A program made the translations under genes and the position numbers. Below, in pieces: positions 36,409 to 46,447 of a stretch of 63,083 nt of DNA (the stretch's first letter is position 1; each line of letters starts with the position of its first letter). The notes beneath the pieces were generated by a model. The model was not told the DNA's origin. It ran no database searches and saw only the letters and a program-made list of their open reading frames with translations. Location of the stretch: the NCBI GenBank assembly GCA_029881495.1, contig JAOUMJ010000017.1, positions 1 to 63,083 on the forward strand, written 5' to 3'. This DNA comes from Nitrospinota bacterium. Its GTDB lineage: Bacteria; Nitrospinota_A; UBA7883; JACRGQ01.

Positions 36409-37624
36409 CTATCTCAATAAGCGCCGATTTCGAGAGGTCTTCCAGCGGCTGGTAGGTGCAGTACGGTTCCGCTTCCATGTAATCATTCTTGTCGTAAAAA
36501 GCTCGCGCGCGGCACCCTTCGCAGACCGTCTTGTAATCGCATATCCCGCACTTCCCTTTAAGCGCGTCAGGATTGCGCAGGTTCTTGAAGACTTCAGAAT
36601 TGTCCCATACGTTCTTGAACGACTCCCTGTGGATGTTCCCAGCTTCAACCGGAAGATAACCGCAGGGGAACACCTGCCCCTTGTGCGAGATGAAGCATAT
36701 CGACGAACCGGCGAGACACCCCTTGGTCATCGCCGCCATGCCGTGTGTCTTCGGCGTTATGGTAACGCCGTCCGCCGCGGCCCTCTCCCTCATTATCCTG
36801 AAGTAGTGAGGGGCGCAAGTCGCCTTTGTCTCTATCTTTTTCTCCATGCTCACATCGTAGAACCAGTTGAGCACCTCTTCGTACTTTTCCGGCTCCAGCA
36901 TCTGGTCGTCCGCTATCTGCACGCCGCAGCCTACCGGAACGAGCATGAAGATATGGAGCGCCACCGCGCCGAGATCAACGGCATTTTTATATATATCCTT
37001 GACCTGATCCACGTTGTGTTTTGCTATCGTGCAGTTTATCTGAACATCCATGCCGAGTTTCTGGAGATTCTTCATCCCTTTCACGGCGCGGTCGTAAGAG
37101 CCGGGGAGCTTTCGGAAGTTATCATGAACCTCTCCAAGCCCGTCGAGGGAAATGGAGACCCTCTGAATACCTGATTCGACTATCTTCTCCGCCATCTTCT
37201 CGTCGACCATCGTCCCGTTTGTCGCCAGCGCAACGGTCAAACCCTTCTCACCGGAGGCGTACTTCGCGATATCGAAAATGTCCGGCCTGAAGAGAGGCTC
37301 GCCGCCAGAGAGAACAAGGATCGGTTTCCCCATTTCGGCGATTCCGTCAATCATCTTCTTCGATTCTTCAAAGGTCAGGTCATCTTTCATCAACTGCTTG
37401 GAGACGTCAAGGCGTCTGCAGTGTATGCACTCCAGATTGCAACCTGCGGTTGTCTCCCAAAATACAAGACGCACCTGGTTCTGCGTGTTCCCCATGTATT
37501 TCTTGGAATGCTCGTGGGCTACCCCTTCGGGCATATCCTTCAGGTCTTTGTATGTATCCTTGATAGTTCCCGGATGCCCGCCCGGGTGCCCTCCGCCGGG
37601 ATGCCCCGGTTTCTTGCCATCCAT
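36398..37624 (-). CDS. ahbD: Heme b synthase, radical SAM/SPASM AhbD
   Basis: 408 residues. AhbD converts Fe-coproporphyrin III to heme b by two oxidative decarboxylations. The radical SAM motif is CNLECIHC. The SPASM part has CFISHKGQVFPCGYLPVEAG and CGICDYKTVCEGCRARAF. The segment LVFWETTAGCNLECIHCRR is characteristic of this enzyme. A Gly/His/Pro-rich N-terminus (GHPGGGHPGGHPG) is unusual and may bind metal. The gene overlaps ahbC by one base (TAATG). Confidence 0.88.
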   Translation of the reverse strand: MDGKKPGHPGGGHPGGHPGTIKDTYKDLKDMPEGVAHEHSKKYMGNTQNQVRLVFWETTAGCNLECIHCRRLDVSKQLMKDDLTFEESKKMIDGIAEMGKPILVLSGGEPLFRPDIFDIAKYASGEKGLTVALATNGTMVDEKMAEKIVESGIQRVSISLDGLGEVHDNFRKLPGSYDRAVKGMKNLQKLGMDVQINCTIAKHNVDQVKDIYKNAVDLGAVALHIFMLVPVGCGVQIADDQMLEPEKYEEVLNWFYDVSMEKKIETKATCAPHYFRIMRERAAADGVTITPKTHGMAAMTKGCLAGSSICFISHKGQVFPCGYLPVEAGNIHRESFKNVWDNSEVFKNLRNPDALKGKCGICDYKTVCEGCRARAFYDKNDYMEAEPYCTYQPLEDLSKSALIEIDEP

Positions 37625-38913
37625 TATATTGCCGTAGCTTTCTTTATAAGCAGATTATCAGGTACGGGGAACTCCTCCCCCTTTGCCTTTAGTTCTTTCA
37701 TCTTCTCAGGTGTAAGGCCGATCTCCTCATCCGTGAGGTAGCACGCGGGATCTGGCGCGGCTGGATCGCCGAATACAGTATTCCCTCTCACCCTCATTGA
37801 ACCGCCGCATGCGTCTATCCATTTGCATACGCTACAGCGCCCCTTGAGGTGGTCGAGCCTGTTCTTCAATACCTTCATGACAGGATCGGATTGGTCCATC
37901 CATATTTCGCCGAAAGGCCTCTCCTTGACGTTTCCAAAGGTGTAATCCTGCCAGAACTGGTCGGCATGGACGTTACCGAAGAAATCAATATCGGCAAAAC
38001 TTACGCCGGATGAATACCGTCCCCCTCCGTTCCATTCAAGCATTTTGAGAACCTCTTCGGCCCGCTTCGGATTTTTTTCTTTAAGTTTCATGTAGAGGTA
38101 AACGCCGTCCACATGGTTGTCGACGGTAAGGATATCCTTGTGAAGCCCCCGCTTGTGGAAATCCTCGGTTCGCTCCATGATGATGTCCATCGCGTGCCTG
38201 CTCTCTTCGTGTGTGAGATCCTCATTCGCGATGCTCCGTCCGCGGCCCGAATAAACGAGGTGATAGAAGCATGCCCTCTGAATCTCCTCCCGCTCTATGA
38301 AATCGAATATCTGGTGGAGATTTTCATAGTTGTGCCGCGTAAGGGTAAGGCGGAGACCCACCCTCTGATCCAGCTCCACGCAGTTCTGAAAACCTTCCAT
38401 CGCTTTCTTGAATGCGCCAGATTTTCCGCGAAAATGGTCGTTTATCTCCCCTATTCCGTCAAGCGAAATGCCGACATAAACAAAGCCGCTATCCTTGATC
38501 TTCCTCGCCACCTCCTTGTTGATAAGGACGCCGTTCGTGGAAAGGGTGCACCTGAGGCCGTTCTTTTTCGCGTGGTTAACCAACTCGAAGATATCGGGCC
38601 TGATGAGCGGCTCGCCGCCTGAAAAGAGGAGCGCGGGAATCTTGAACGCCGCCAGGTCTTCTATCAGTTTCTTCCCCTCTTCGGTGGTCAGCTCACCGCT
38701 GTAATCTTTCGCCTCGGAATCGGTGTAGCAGTGAATGCACTTCAGATTGCAGGTTCTTGTGATATTCCAGGCGGTAACAGGTTTCCGCTCGCTCGATGAT
38801 TTCGGCACATCGTGAGCGTGAGGCATAGACGCCATATGCTTTGACTGCGTGCCATACCTGATTGCGTCCCCTTCGTTTTCTGCTTCGCAGTAAAGCTTTG
38901 AAATTCCTATCAT
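37624..38913 (-). CDS. ahbC: 12,18-didecarboxysiroheme deacetylase, radical SAM AhbC
   Basis: 429 residues. AhbC removes the two acetate groups of didecarboxysiroheme to give Fe-coproporphyrin III. It begins MIGISKLYC, typical of AhbC, with the radical SAM motif CNLKCIHC and a C-terminal CSVCKWIDACGGSMRVRG iron-sulfur segment. GGAGG lies five bases before the ATG. It is followed by ahbD in one operon. Upstream is a hairpin followed by a T-rich tail that could attenuate this transcript. Confidence 0.9.
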   Translation of the reverse strand: MIGISKLYCEAENEGDAIRYGTQSKHMASMPHAHDVPKSSSERKPVTAWNITRTCNLKCIHCYTDSEAKDYSGELTTEEGKKLIEDLAAFKIPALLFSGGEPLIRPDIFELVNHAKKNGLRCTLSTNGVLINKEVARKIKDSGFVYVGISLDGIGEINDHFRGKSGAFKKAMEGFQNCVELDQRVGLRLTLTRHNYENLHQIFDFIEREEIQRACFYHLVYSGRGRSIANEDLTHEESRHAMDIIMERTEDFHKRGLHKDILTVDNHVDGVYLYMKLKEKNPKRAEEVLKMLEWNGGGRYSSGVSFADIDFFGNVHADQFWQDYTFGNVKERPFGEIWMDQSDPVMKVLKNRLDHLKGRCSVCKWIDACGGSMRVRGNTVFGDPAAPDPACYLTDEEIGLTPEKMKELKAKGEEFPVPDNLLIKKATAI

Positions 38914-38962
38914 TACATCCTCCGATACTTTCGGTTATTTTTCGCACCACTAAAACAAATAA

Positions 38963-38988
38963 GCCCGCTCCCTCCTCTTGGAGCCGGC
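38963..38988 (-). promoter_or_regulatory. Terminator-like hairpin in the ahbC leader (possible attenuator)
   Basis: On the minus strand GCCGGCTCC pairs with GGAGCGGGC (one C-C mismatch) around an 8-nt loop, followed by TTATTTGTTTTAG. This is the shape of an intrinsic terminator about 50 bases before the ahbC start. Confidence 0.5.
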
Positions 38989-39210
38989 ACCCTCTCTCGC
39001 CAAAGGGGTTTATTCTAGCACAATTTCATTCGCCGTCGAGACCGATGAAGGCATAAAAAAATGGCCCGCAGGCATTTAAAAGGATTAAATATCCGGCGAT
39101 TTTTGCCTGCTTGCCCATGATATCACCGATCATCACCCCTGTTCATCCATAAATAATCGCCTCGCAAGGGAGTCCCTTAATTCTCCGCGTGTCGCTAAAC
39201 TGTTGCCTGT

Positions 39211-39223
39211 ACCTGTAACAGGT
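39211..39223. promoter_or_regulatory. Palindrome upstream of hisG
   Basis: ACCTGT-A-ACAGGT, a perfect 6-bp palindrome with a one-base centre, ending 18 bases before the hisG ATG. A possible operator; the binder is unknown. Confidence 0.35.
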
Positions 39224-39241
39224 GATAGATTCTCCTGAACC

Positions 39242-39904
39242 ATGGAAAAAATGAATCTGACCGTCGCCATACCGAAAGGGAGAAACCTTAAGCCGACCAT
39301 CGAGATATTCAAGCGTGTGGGGATCGATCTTTCCGCATCGCTCGCCGACGACAGGAAACTGATATTCAAGGATGAAAAAACAGGGGTCTCCGGGATAATC
39401 GTGCGCGATACCGACATCCCGGTATATGTGGAGAACGGCGCGGCAGATATCGGGATATCCGGGAAGGACCAGCTCGAAGAGCAGGAGAGAAACATATACG
39501 AACTTCTTGATCTCGGATACGGCAAGTGCCGCCTTGTGCTCGCGGAACCAAAGGAGCTAAAGGAGAAGGACGACCCATCAAGATGGACAAATATCCGCAT
39601 CGCGACAAAGTTTACTAACCTCACTTCCAAATATTTCCTGGAACGCGGTATTCATGTCGAGATAATCAAGCTCTACGGCTCTATTGAAATAGCCCCGTTA
39701 GTCGGCCTTTCAGAGCGTGTAATCGACCTGGTATCGACCGGCAGCACTCTGAAGGCAAACGGCCTTGTGGAAGTGGAAACTATCATGGACGTAAGCGCGA
39801 GGCTGATAGTCAACCGCGCCTCACTAAAGACCAAGCATGAGCTCATAAGCGGGTTGACTAAAAAGATCGAAGATTCGCTTAAGAAGAACCCTATCGAGGA
39901 TTAG
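39242..39904 (+). CDS. hisG: ATP phosphoribosyltransferase, short form
   Basis: 220 residues, the short (HisG-S) form that normally needs HisZ; no hisZ is in the window. It catalyses the first step of histidine synthesis. Motifs are VAIPKGRNLKPTIEIFKRVG, ADIGISGKDQLEEQ and GLSERVIDLVSTGSTLKANG. It could start at ATG 39242 or at 39251. pyrE follows 3 bp later. Confidence 0.93.
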   Translation: MEKMNLTVAIPKGRNLKPTIEIFKRVGIDLSASLADDRKLIFKDEKTGVSGIIVRDTDIPVYVENGAADIGISGKDQLEEQERNIYELLDLGYGKCRLVLAEPKELKEKDDPSRWTNIRIATKFTNLTSKYFLERGIHVEIIKLYGSIEIAPLVGLSERVIDLVSTGSTLKANGLVEVETIMDVSARLIVNRASLKTKHELISGLTKKIEDSLKKNPIED

Positions 39905-39907
39905 ACC

Positions 39908-40489
39908 GTGGGCAACAGAAAAAGACTGCTGGAGATACTCGCCGACAAGTCCTTCATGTACAGCGAGGAGCCTACGTTCCGGCTCGCCTCCGGGAAGATG
40001 AGCTCTTACTATGTAAACTGCAAAAAGACCGCTTACGACCCTGAAGGGATAAACCTGATAGGCGAAGCGGTTTGCGACCTGGCCGAAAAATATTCACCCG
40101 ACGCGATAGGGGGCTTGACCCTCGGCGCCGATCCGATCGCCGTGGCGGCCGCGGGAGAGAGCTTCAGGAGGGGAAAACCTGTAAAGGCGTTCGTGGTAAG
40201 AAAGCAGGCAAAGGAGCATGGGACCAAACTCCCTATCGAGGGGGATATGCACCCTGGTGAAAAGGTTGTCATTATCGAAGACGTGATCACAACCGGAGGA
40301 TCCGCAATAACGGCTGTGAAAGCGGCACGCGAATTCGGACTTGTCATAGCTTGTGTTATAGCCCTGGTCGACAGGGGCGAAGGGGGCAGGGAAGCGATAG
40401 AAGCGGAGTCCATCCCCGTGGAAGCGCTTTTCACGAAAGAGGATATCTTTCACCAATTCAGGGTTAAAAATGAAACTGGAAAAAGATGA
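39908..40489 (+). CDS. pyrE: Orotate phosphoribosyltransferase
   Basis: 193 residues starting at GTG 39908. It makes orotidine monophosphate from orotate and PRPP. The PRPP-binding motif is VVIIEDVITTGGSAITAV; MSSYYVNCKKTAYDPEG, GGLTLGADPIAVA and FVVRKQAKEHG are family blocks. It shares an operon with hisG (both use PRPP) and overlaps the next small gene by 20 bases. Confidence 0.96.
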   Translation: MGNRKRLLEILADKSFMYSEEPTFRLASGKMSSYYVNCKKTAYDPEGINLIGEAVCDLAEKYSPDAIGGLTLGADPIAVAAAGESFRRGKPVKAFVVRKQAKEHGTKLPIEGDMHPGEKVVIIEDVITTGGSAITAVKAAREFGLVIACVIALVDRGEGGREAIEAESIPVEALFTKEDIFHQFRVKNETGKR

Positions 40490-40751
40490 CATACTTTATG
40501 AAGAGCTTAAACTCGTACTGGAAAAACTCGGCGTCACGGTCGAACTCCGCAACCTTGTCGACGATGAACTGAGCATCCACAGCGGATACTGCGAATTGAA
40601 AAGCGGCCGTAAACTGATACTCGACAAACGCTTTTCCGCACACGAAAGGGTCAGCGTGATCATGCAGTTCCTGAAAACCAGGAACCTTGATAACATCTTC
40701 ATCCATCCCGCGATTCGCGCACGCCTGGAAAACATCGAAAAAAATGTTTGA
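40470..40751 (+). CDS. Small conserved-looking protein between pyrE and lpxK
   Basis: 93 residues, soluble, mainly helical with a central beta part (IHSGYCELKSGRKLILDKRF). It starts inside pyrE and ends overlapping the lpxK start by 8 bases, so it is embedded in the operon. I do not recognise the family. Confidence 0.65.
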   Translation: MKLEKDDILYEELKLVLEKLGVTVELRNLVDDELSIHSGYCELKSGRKLILDKRFSAHERVSVIMQFLKTRNLDNIFIHPAIRARLENIEKNV

Positions 40752-41823
40752 GAATCTTAGAACGAATAAACCGTGGGAATCTGGTATCTCCCCCTTCATT
40801 CTGGTTCCGCTCTCTTTCCTGTATGAAGGGCTCTATATCCTGAGGCTCTTTTTATATATCATCGGCCTCAGGAGACAGGAGAAAGTAGACGGGATAAAGA
40901 TCATAAGCATCGGTAACCTTACCGTCGGGGGTACCGGAAAAACACCGTTCACAATCTGGCTCGCGAGACGACTGGAAAAGCTCAACATAAGTTGCGCCAT
41001 AGTCAGCAGGGGTTACGGAAGGAGATCAACCTCCCCCGTGCAAGTGGTATCAGACGGAAAAACCCTTCTCGATGATTATCCCGAAGCTGCCGATGAAGCT
41101 CTTTTATGCGCGCAGACGTTAAAGAGTGCCCCTGTCATATGTTCCCCGAAAAGAACTTCCGGGATAAAACATGCGCGGGACGCATTTAAAACCGACGCGG
41201 TGATACTGGACGACGCATTTTCCCACATCTCCGCCGGTCGCGACCTGAATATACTTCTCATTGACGCCGTCAACCCTTTCGGCAACGGGAAGCTCCTCCC
41301 TGCCGGACCTATGCGGGAGCCGGCGGCGTCGATCCGCAGGGCCGACGCGGTTGTTATCACAAGGGCCAATATGGTCGATAAATTCGCAATCAGGAAGATC
41401 GAGAATTTCATAAGGCCGTTCATCCCCGAAGAGAGCATCCACCTTGCCGATTTCAAACCTGGCGACATAGTTTCCGGTTCCGATGAAATGGTGAACGCTG
41501 AAGAATTCCTCGCCGGGAAAACGGTCTACCTTCTCAGCGGCATAGCGTCTCCCGGCCAATTTGAAGAGACCGTGAAAGGATTGAAGGCCGAGATAAAGGA
41601 CCATTTCGCTTTTTCCGACCATTACAAATTTACAAAAGAAGATATGGAATTCGTCCTGGAGAATTCCGGGAAAAACATCATCATTACCACCGAGAAGGAT
41701 TTCGTGAGGATCCCGGCGGAATACAGAAGTAAATTCTTCAGACTGACGATCGAATTGTCATTGAGAAGAGAGAATGCTTTCCTCCCCCTTGTAGAGAAGC
41801 TTTTTCAGACGTCGAAATTATAA
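40744..41823 (+). CDS. lpxK: Tetraacyldisaccharide 4'-kinase
   Basis: About 359 residues from ATG 40744. LpxK phosphorylates the lipid A disaccharide at the inner membrane. It has an N-terminal membrane-association helix (LYILRLFLYIIGL), a Walker-type P-loop in ISIGNLTVGGTGKTP, VSRGYGR, and HPxK-like lipid-kinase blocks. The DDGFQH motif of the family is altered to LDDAFSH. The 3' end overlaps the convergent GH57 gene by 19 bases. It demonstrates a lipopolysaccharide-type outer membrane. Confidence 0.92.
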   Translation: MFENLRTNKPWESGISPFILVPLSFLYEGLYILRLFLYIIGLRRQEKVDGIKIISIGNLTVGGTGKTPFTIWLARRLEKLNISCAIVSRGYGRRSTSPVQVVSDGKTLLDDYPEAADEALLCAQTLKSAPVICSPKRTSGIKHARDAFKTDAVILDDAFSHISAGRDLNILLIDAVNPFGNGKLLPAGPMREPAASIRRADAVVITRANMVDKFAIRKIENFIRPFIPEESIHLADFKPGDIVSGSDEMVNAEEFLAGKTVYLLSGIASPGQFEETVKGLKAEIKDHFAFSDHYKFTKEDMEFVLENSGKNIIITTEKDFVRIPAEYRSKFFRLTIELSLRRENAFLPLVEKLFQTSKL

Positions 41824-44273
41824 AACCGCATAAGTTCCAAAATTTCCTCGCACTGACTGATGACAGCATTGAACTTGTGTTGAGGATCCTTTGCCGCAAG
41901 GAAATGAGGATAGAGCAGATTTCCAATCTCCCAATCATCGAGAAAAACTTCATGCTCCTTCAACAAAACCACTATTTTTGAGATCTGCATTATGGGGCAT
42001 TTACACTCGCCATCAAAACAGAGTTTCTTCAGATGCGTGGTGAGGAACCTTAATACATTTTCCCGCAATGCCCCATAGCCGAGCCTTACGCCCCATTTTT
42101 TGGCTTCGTTAAAAATTGCTACGAGCTTATCATAGTCTTCGAGACTCTCTATATCGGCAAAAAGCCCGTTCAGACGTTTTTCAAAAACATACTTTGCGGC
42201 AACCAGTATCTCCTCCGGCACCGCTGTATCCCGCTCAATGAACGACTCCATGAACTTTTTGTGCTTATTGAAAAGATTGTCATACGAATTCCCGATCTGC
42301 TCCTTTACGTCGAACGTAAGCATCTCCATAACCGAGTTCCTCTCCTTTTCAAAAAGGGAGGCGAATGAAAAACTTTCGGAAGGAAACTTCGAGTTGATCG
42401 TTTTTTGAAACGCGGAGATGGAGCGTGTTTGAAATCCCTGAACAAGATCTTCCTTTGTTCGCGTGTAATCATCAGAATCAGAATTTGGCTTCAGATAGCA
42501 TTTAAAATCATGTTTTCCAAGATTCAGCACGGCGAACTGAAATTCCCTTTTCTCGCGGGTGACCATCTCTTCCATCAATAGGCGCCCGACGGTGAGGACC
42601 TTCTCCTTTATTTCCCGCCTGTCAGCTTCAATGATGGAAAGATTAAACCGGTAGAGCCTCTTCAGGCGGAATTCCTCATTCTTTAGCGAATTTATTATTA
42701 TCCCCTGCGCGGCTACCCTCATCGGGTCGGTTGAGAGCGGTTTTATTCTCGCCAGATAGATATCGGCGCCGCTCCCTTCAGATGCAAAGTTGCTTTTCGC
42801 CCTTGCAAGCGTCTCCACAAAGCGGCTTTCAATATCCTCTTCCATGAACTCTTTTGCCAAGTCTATAGCCTTGGCCGAATATTTCAATACCTGCATCGCC
42901 TCAAGGCCGCAAATATCGGCAAAAAACCATCCGCAGGAGGTAAACATCTTCATGGCGGCTGACTGCATTTCCAAAAGCTTCAACGCCAGGGTGACTTCAG
43001 CGTCATTCAGCGGTTTAGCGGAGTGCTTCTCAAAAAACTTGTCCCCAGCTCTCCCTTCCCTTTCAAGGATCATCCCCACATAATCGTTTCTCGCCTCCCA
43101 GGGTGCTTTGAAATAATTGCTCCCCTTGGCCTCAAAGATCGCATCCAGTTTGTTCTTTAAATATTCAACGGCTTCCCGCATTGGCCCGCGCCACTTCTGG
43201 TTCCACCCTGGCTCGGACCCTGTCGTACAGCCGCAATCCGACCGCCATCTTTCCACGCCGTGCGCACAGCTCCATGAGCTGTTCTCGACGATTTTTACCT
43301 CCCATGCGGGGGGATGCTTTTCAAGAAACTCGCCGAAATTGCATACCTTCACATCGCCGGTCGCTTCAATAGTTTTTATCGCGGAGGAAAGCGCCATCTC
43401 GCCAAAGCGGTGATGATGCCCATAACTTTCTCCATCTGTGCCGATGCTGACGATCCGTGCCTCATCGCCACCTTTCCCGTCCGCGCTGAAAGCGTTCAAA
43501 ATTGAATTGCCGAAATTAATACCGTCTGCGAGTGCGCTGTTGAAGGCGACAGAATGCGACAGGGCGCCATGATAGAAGAAGATCGCTATTTCGCTCTCTT
43601 CGTCGGGCCGGAAGATATATGGCCTGGCGGTATCAACACCGTCACTGAAACCTTGCCACCCATCCTCGTCGTTATCGGGAGCGACCGTTCCCGCGGTCCG
43701 GTTCCTGTCCAGCCTCCTTATTTTTCCCGCCTGTGAAGGGGCGAGCAGAGTGAATTTTATCCCGTGCCTAGCGGCGATTGAGAGGCTTTCGCTGTCCACA
43801 GCGGTTTCGGCAAACCATATCCCCTCGGGTTTGCGCCCAAAACGATATTCAAAATCCCTTATCCCCCAAAGTATCTGCGTCTCCTTGTCGCGCGGAGAGT
43901 TGAGCGGCATTATCGAATGATTGTATACCTGCGCAATGGCGTTGCCGTGCCCCGAATGTTGCTTAGCGCTTGTTGCGTCAGATTCGACTATCTTCCTGTA
44001 AACATCCGGCTCCTGCCTTTCCAGCCATGAGAAGAGCGTCGGCCCAAAATTGAAACTTATCTTTTCATAGTTGTTGACTATCTCGGATATACGTTCCCGG
44101 CGCAGCACCCTTGACGCCGTATTCGCGTAGTAGCACTCGCGGGTGATTCTCTGGTTCCAGTCGTGATACGGGGCGGCGGATTTTTCCCGCTCTACTTCGC
44201 CGAGCCACGGATTTTCGCGCGGCGGCTGATAAAGATGGGCATGAATGCAGACGTACTTTAAAGACAGTGGCAA
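41805..44273 (-). CDS. Glycoside hydrolase family 57 protein with DUF3536
   Basis: 822 residues. The N-terminal GH57 (beta/alpha)7 barrel begins VCIHAHLYQPPRENPWLGEV; later blocks are GIWFAETAVDSESL and IVSIGTDGESYGHHHRFGEM, which should carry the catalytic residues. The C-terminal half is the helical DUF3536-type region. It probably acts on alpha-glucan storage polysaccharide. The start is uncertain: a TTG at 44273 has GGAG directly adjoining. It shares the operon with thrC upstream. Confidence 0.85.
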   Translation of the reverse strand: MPLSLKYVCIHAHLYQPPRENPWLGEVEREKSAAPYHDWNQRITRECYYANTASRVLRRERISEIVNNYEKISFNFGPTLFSWLERQEPDVYRKIVESDATSAKQHSGHGNAIAQVYNHSIMPLNSPRDKETQILWGIRDFEYRFGRKPEGIWFAETAVDSESLSIAARHGIKFTLLAPSQAGKIRRLDRNRTAGTVAPDNDEDGWQGFSDGVDTARPYIFRPDEESEIAIFFYHGALSHSVAFNSALADGINFGNSILNAFSADGKGGDEARIVSIGTDGESYGHHHRFGEMALSSAIKTIEATGDVKVCNFGEFLEKHPPAWEVKIVENSSWSCAHGVERWRSDCGCTTGSEPGWNQKWRGPMREAVEYLKNKLDAIFEAKGSNYFKAPWEARNDYVGMILEREGRAGDKFFEKHSAKPLNDAEVTLALKLLEMQSAAMKMFTSCGWFFADICGLEAMQVLKYSAKAIDLAKEFMEEDIESRFVETLARAKSNFASEGSGADIYLARIKPLSTDPMRVAAQGIIINSLKNEEFRLKRLYRFNLSIIEADRREIKEKVLTVGRLLMEEMVTREKREFQFAVLNLGKHDFKCYLKPNSDSDDYTRTKEDLVQGFQTRSISAFQKTINSKFPSESFSFASLFEKERNSVMEMLTFDVKEQIGNSYDNLFNKHKKFMESFIERDTAVPEEILVAAKYVFEKRLNGLFADIESLEDYDKLVAIFNEAKKWGVRLGYGALRENVLRFLTTHLKKLCFDGECKCPIMQISKIVVLLKEHEVFLDDWEIGNLLYPHFLAAKDPQHKFNAVISQCEEILELMRFYNFDV

Positions 44274-44280
44274 CTCCAGC

Positions 44281-45642
44281 CTAAATATTTTTTTCCAAGC
44301 GTTTGTCCAGAACCTTCCTTATCTTGTCTATATCAGGGTCCAATTCTTCCAGCTTGTTTGGATACCTGCTCTTGATCCCTTCAAGAGATGATTTATGGTA
44401 TTTCAGCTTGAAATCGGAAAACTTCAGTCCGTGAGCCGTGGATATCACAACCACCTTGCTGTTCTTCCCAATCTCCCCTCTTTCTTTGAGTTTCAGGAGA
44501 GCCGCAAGCGCCACGCCTGTATGCGGGCATGTGTACATCCCTGTTTTATCCGCCATCACGCTCGCCTCGACAAGTTCGCTCTCGCTTGCCTGCTCCACGA
44601 TACCGTCAAATTCCTTTAGGATATTTATCGCCTTCTGAATGCTGACTGGATCCCCTATCTGAATGGCGGAAGCCAGAGTGGATTTCGCCTTTACGGGGTG
44701 AAAATCCTTGAACCCGTTCTTGTAGGCCAGGTAGAGAGGGTTCGCCTTTTCCGCCTGGGCAACCACTATCCTCGGCCTCTTGGCAATTATGCCGAGCCTC
44801 TCCATCATCAGGAATCCCTTCCCTAGCGCGGAAACGTTCCCTAGATTTCCTCCCGGAATGATGACTATGTCGGGTACCTCCCAGTCAAACTGCTGCACCA
44901 TCTCGAGCGCGACCGTTTTTTGCCCTTCAATTCTCAGCGAGTTCATCGAGTTCGCGAGATAAATCTCGTTGTTCATCGTGATCTCCTTCACGACCTTCAT
45001 GCATCCGTCAAAATCGGTGTTGAGCGATATTACCAGCGCATCGTTCGCGATCGGCTGAATGAGCTGTTCCATGGAAACCTTATTCTTCGGCAGGAAAACG
45101 ATGCTTTGGATCCCGCCTGCGGCGCAATAGGCGGCAAGGGCGGCGGAAGTGTCCCCCGTGGAAGCGCAGGCAACCGCCTTGATATTCTTCCCCTCGGAGA
45201 TCATCTGTTTTACTACCGATACGAGGACCGTCATTCCAAGGTCCTTGAACGACCCTGTATGCGAATTGCCACAAAGCTTTATCCATAGGTCCCTGATGCC
45301 TATCTGTTCACCCAGCCTGTCGGCCCAGAAAAGGTTGGACAATCCTTCATACATCGAGACGATATTGGAATCGTCCACTATCGGGCAGACAAGCTCCTTC
45401 TTCCCCCAGACGCCGGAGCCGAATGGCCATACGTTTGAGTGTACCCTCCCTTCAAGAAGGGATTTCCATTCGCTGGCGCTTTTTTCAGCCAGTTTTTTGA
45501 TGTCGTGGTTTACCTGAAGAAGAGAACCACAGGTCGGGCAGGTATAGATTATCTCTTTTAGGGAATACTTCCCTTCGCAGCCGCCAATACACTCAAACCA
45601 GGCGTTATAAGTGTCGTTCTTGGATATCTCTGTTTGTCCCAT
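44281..45642 (-). CDS. thrC: Threonine synthase
   Basis: 453 residues, PLP enzyme converting O-phosphohomoserine to threonine. The PLP lysine is in [17 protein letters not shown], with [16 protein letters not shown] and [16 protein letters not shown]. An N-terminal cysteine pair motif ([20 protein letters not shown]) gives a rubredoxin-like zinc knuckle found in the longer ThrC class. The 203-bp region upstream (45643-45845) shows no obvious structure. Confidence 0.95.
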   Translation of the reverse strand: MGQTEISKNDTYNAWFECIGGCEGKYSLKEIIYTCPTCGSLLQVNHDIKKLAEKSASEWKSLLEGRVHSNVWPFGSGVWGKKELVCPIVDDSNIVSMYEGLSNLFWADRLGEQIGIRDLWIKLCGNSHTGSFKDLGMTVLVSVVKQMISEGKNIKAVACASTGDTSAALAAYCAAGGIQSIVFLPKNKVSMEQLIQPIANDALVISLNTDFDGCMKVVKEITMNNEIYLANSMNSLRIEGQKTVALEMVQQFDWEVPDIVIIPGGNLGNVSALGKGFLMMERLGIIAKRPRIVVAQAEKANPLYLAYKNGFKDFHPVKAKSTLASAIQIGDPVSIQKAINILKEFDGIVEQASESELVEASVMADKTGMYTCPHTGVALAALLKLKERGEIGKNSKVVVISTAHGLKFSDFKLKYHKSSLEGIKSRYPNKLEELDPDIDKIRKVLDKRLEKNI

Positions 45643-45845
45643 GGTCTGGATTCTAAATTAACAAGTTCATAAAAAACAAACTTTATTATCCTTCCCGCGC
45701 GACAGTATTTGAAACACCCCGGTTTTGCATGCCGAGGGGGCAATTATCACTATGAAATCGGATTAACCCGTTTTATGAAAAGTCCGCCGAATGAAATACG
45801 AAAACCTGAGATCATAACGGCGGATATCAGGCGCTTTCCGGCAGC

Positions 45846-46106
45846 TTAATCAGTTACCGGATGGACATGAACATACTTTCTTTCGTGCCCCTTCATCTTG
45901 AATTCCACGATGCCGTCAGCCTTGGCGAAGAGCGTGTGGTCGTTCCCCATCCCGACATTTTGACCAGGGAAAAACTTCGTCCCCCTCTGGCGCACTATTA
46001 TGTTTCCAGCCCTTACGGCTGCTCCGCCGTAGCATTTTACGCCAAGCCTTCGCCCGGCGCTATCCCTGCCGTTGGATGTACTTCCCTGACCTTTTTTATG
46101 AGCCAT
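45846..46106 (-). CDS. rpmA: 50S ribosomal protein L27
   Basis: 86 residues beginning [20 protein letters not shown] and containing [16 protein letters not shown]27 reaches toward the peptidyl transferase centre. It follows rplU with a 15-bp gap in the normal order. Confidence 0.98.
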   Translation of the reverse strand: MAHKKGQGSTSNGRDSAGRRLGVKCYGGAAVRAGNIIVRQRGTKFFPGQNVGMGNDHTLFAKADGIVEFKMKGHERKYVHVHPVTD

Positions 46107-46121
46107 ATCCCTATCCTTCTT

Positions 46122-46418
46122 TTAAGCAGTCTTTATCGAGGTAATCTCGACTACCGTATGTTTCTGGCGATGTCCGGTCTTTTTCCGGCTGTGTTTTCGC
46201 CTTCTATGCTTCTGAATATAGATCTTTGCCCCCATTACATGGGAAAGGATCTTGCCCTGAACCTTACCGCCGACCGTAACTGTCTTGCTGTCGGATCCGA
46301 TTATAACGTCGTTGAATTCAACCGTATCCCCTTCTTTCCCCTTAAGGAGATCTATCTCAACATGATCCGTCTCACTAACCCGGTACTGTTTTCCACCGGT
46401 TCTGATTACTGCAAACAT
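46122..46418 (-). CDS. rplU: 50S ribosomal protein L21
   Basis: 98 residues, MFAVIRTGGKQYRVSETDHV and KIYIQKHRRRKHSRKKTGHR are diagnostic. GGAGG lies just upstream of the ATG. Transcribed from a strong promoter at 46448-46476 together with rpmA; obgE, often third in the operon, is not present. Confidence 0.98.
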   Translation of the reverse strand: MFAVIRTGGKQYRVSETDHVEIDLLKGKEGDTVEFNDVIIGSDSKTVTVGGKVQGKILSHVMGAKIYIQKHRRRKHSRKKTGHRQKHTVVEITSIKTA

Positions 46419-46447
46419 TTTTCCTCCGTCATTTCTGAAAAGAAGAT

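Larger units (their letters stand above)
38914..39241. other. Divergent intergenic region ahbC / hisG
   Basis: 328 bp. It holds a terminator-like hairpin on the ahbC side (38963-38988, minus) and a 6-1-6 palindrome on the hisG side (39211-39223). A TAGAAT at about 39013 on the minus strand may be the ahbC -10, though the -35 is poor. No gene is visible. Confidence 0.5.
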
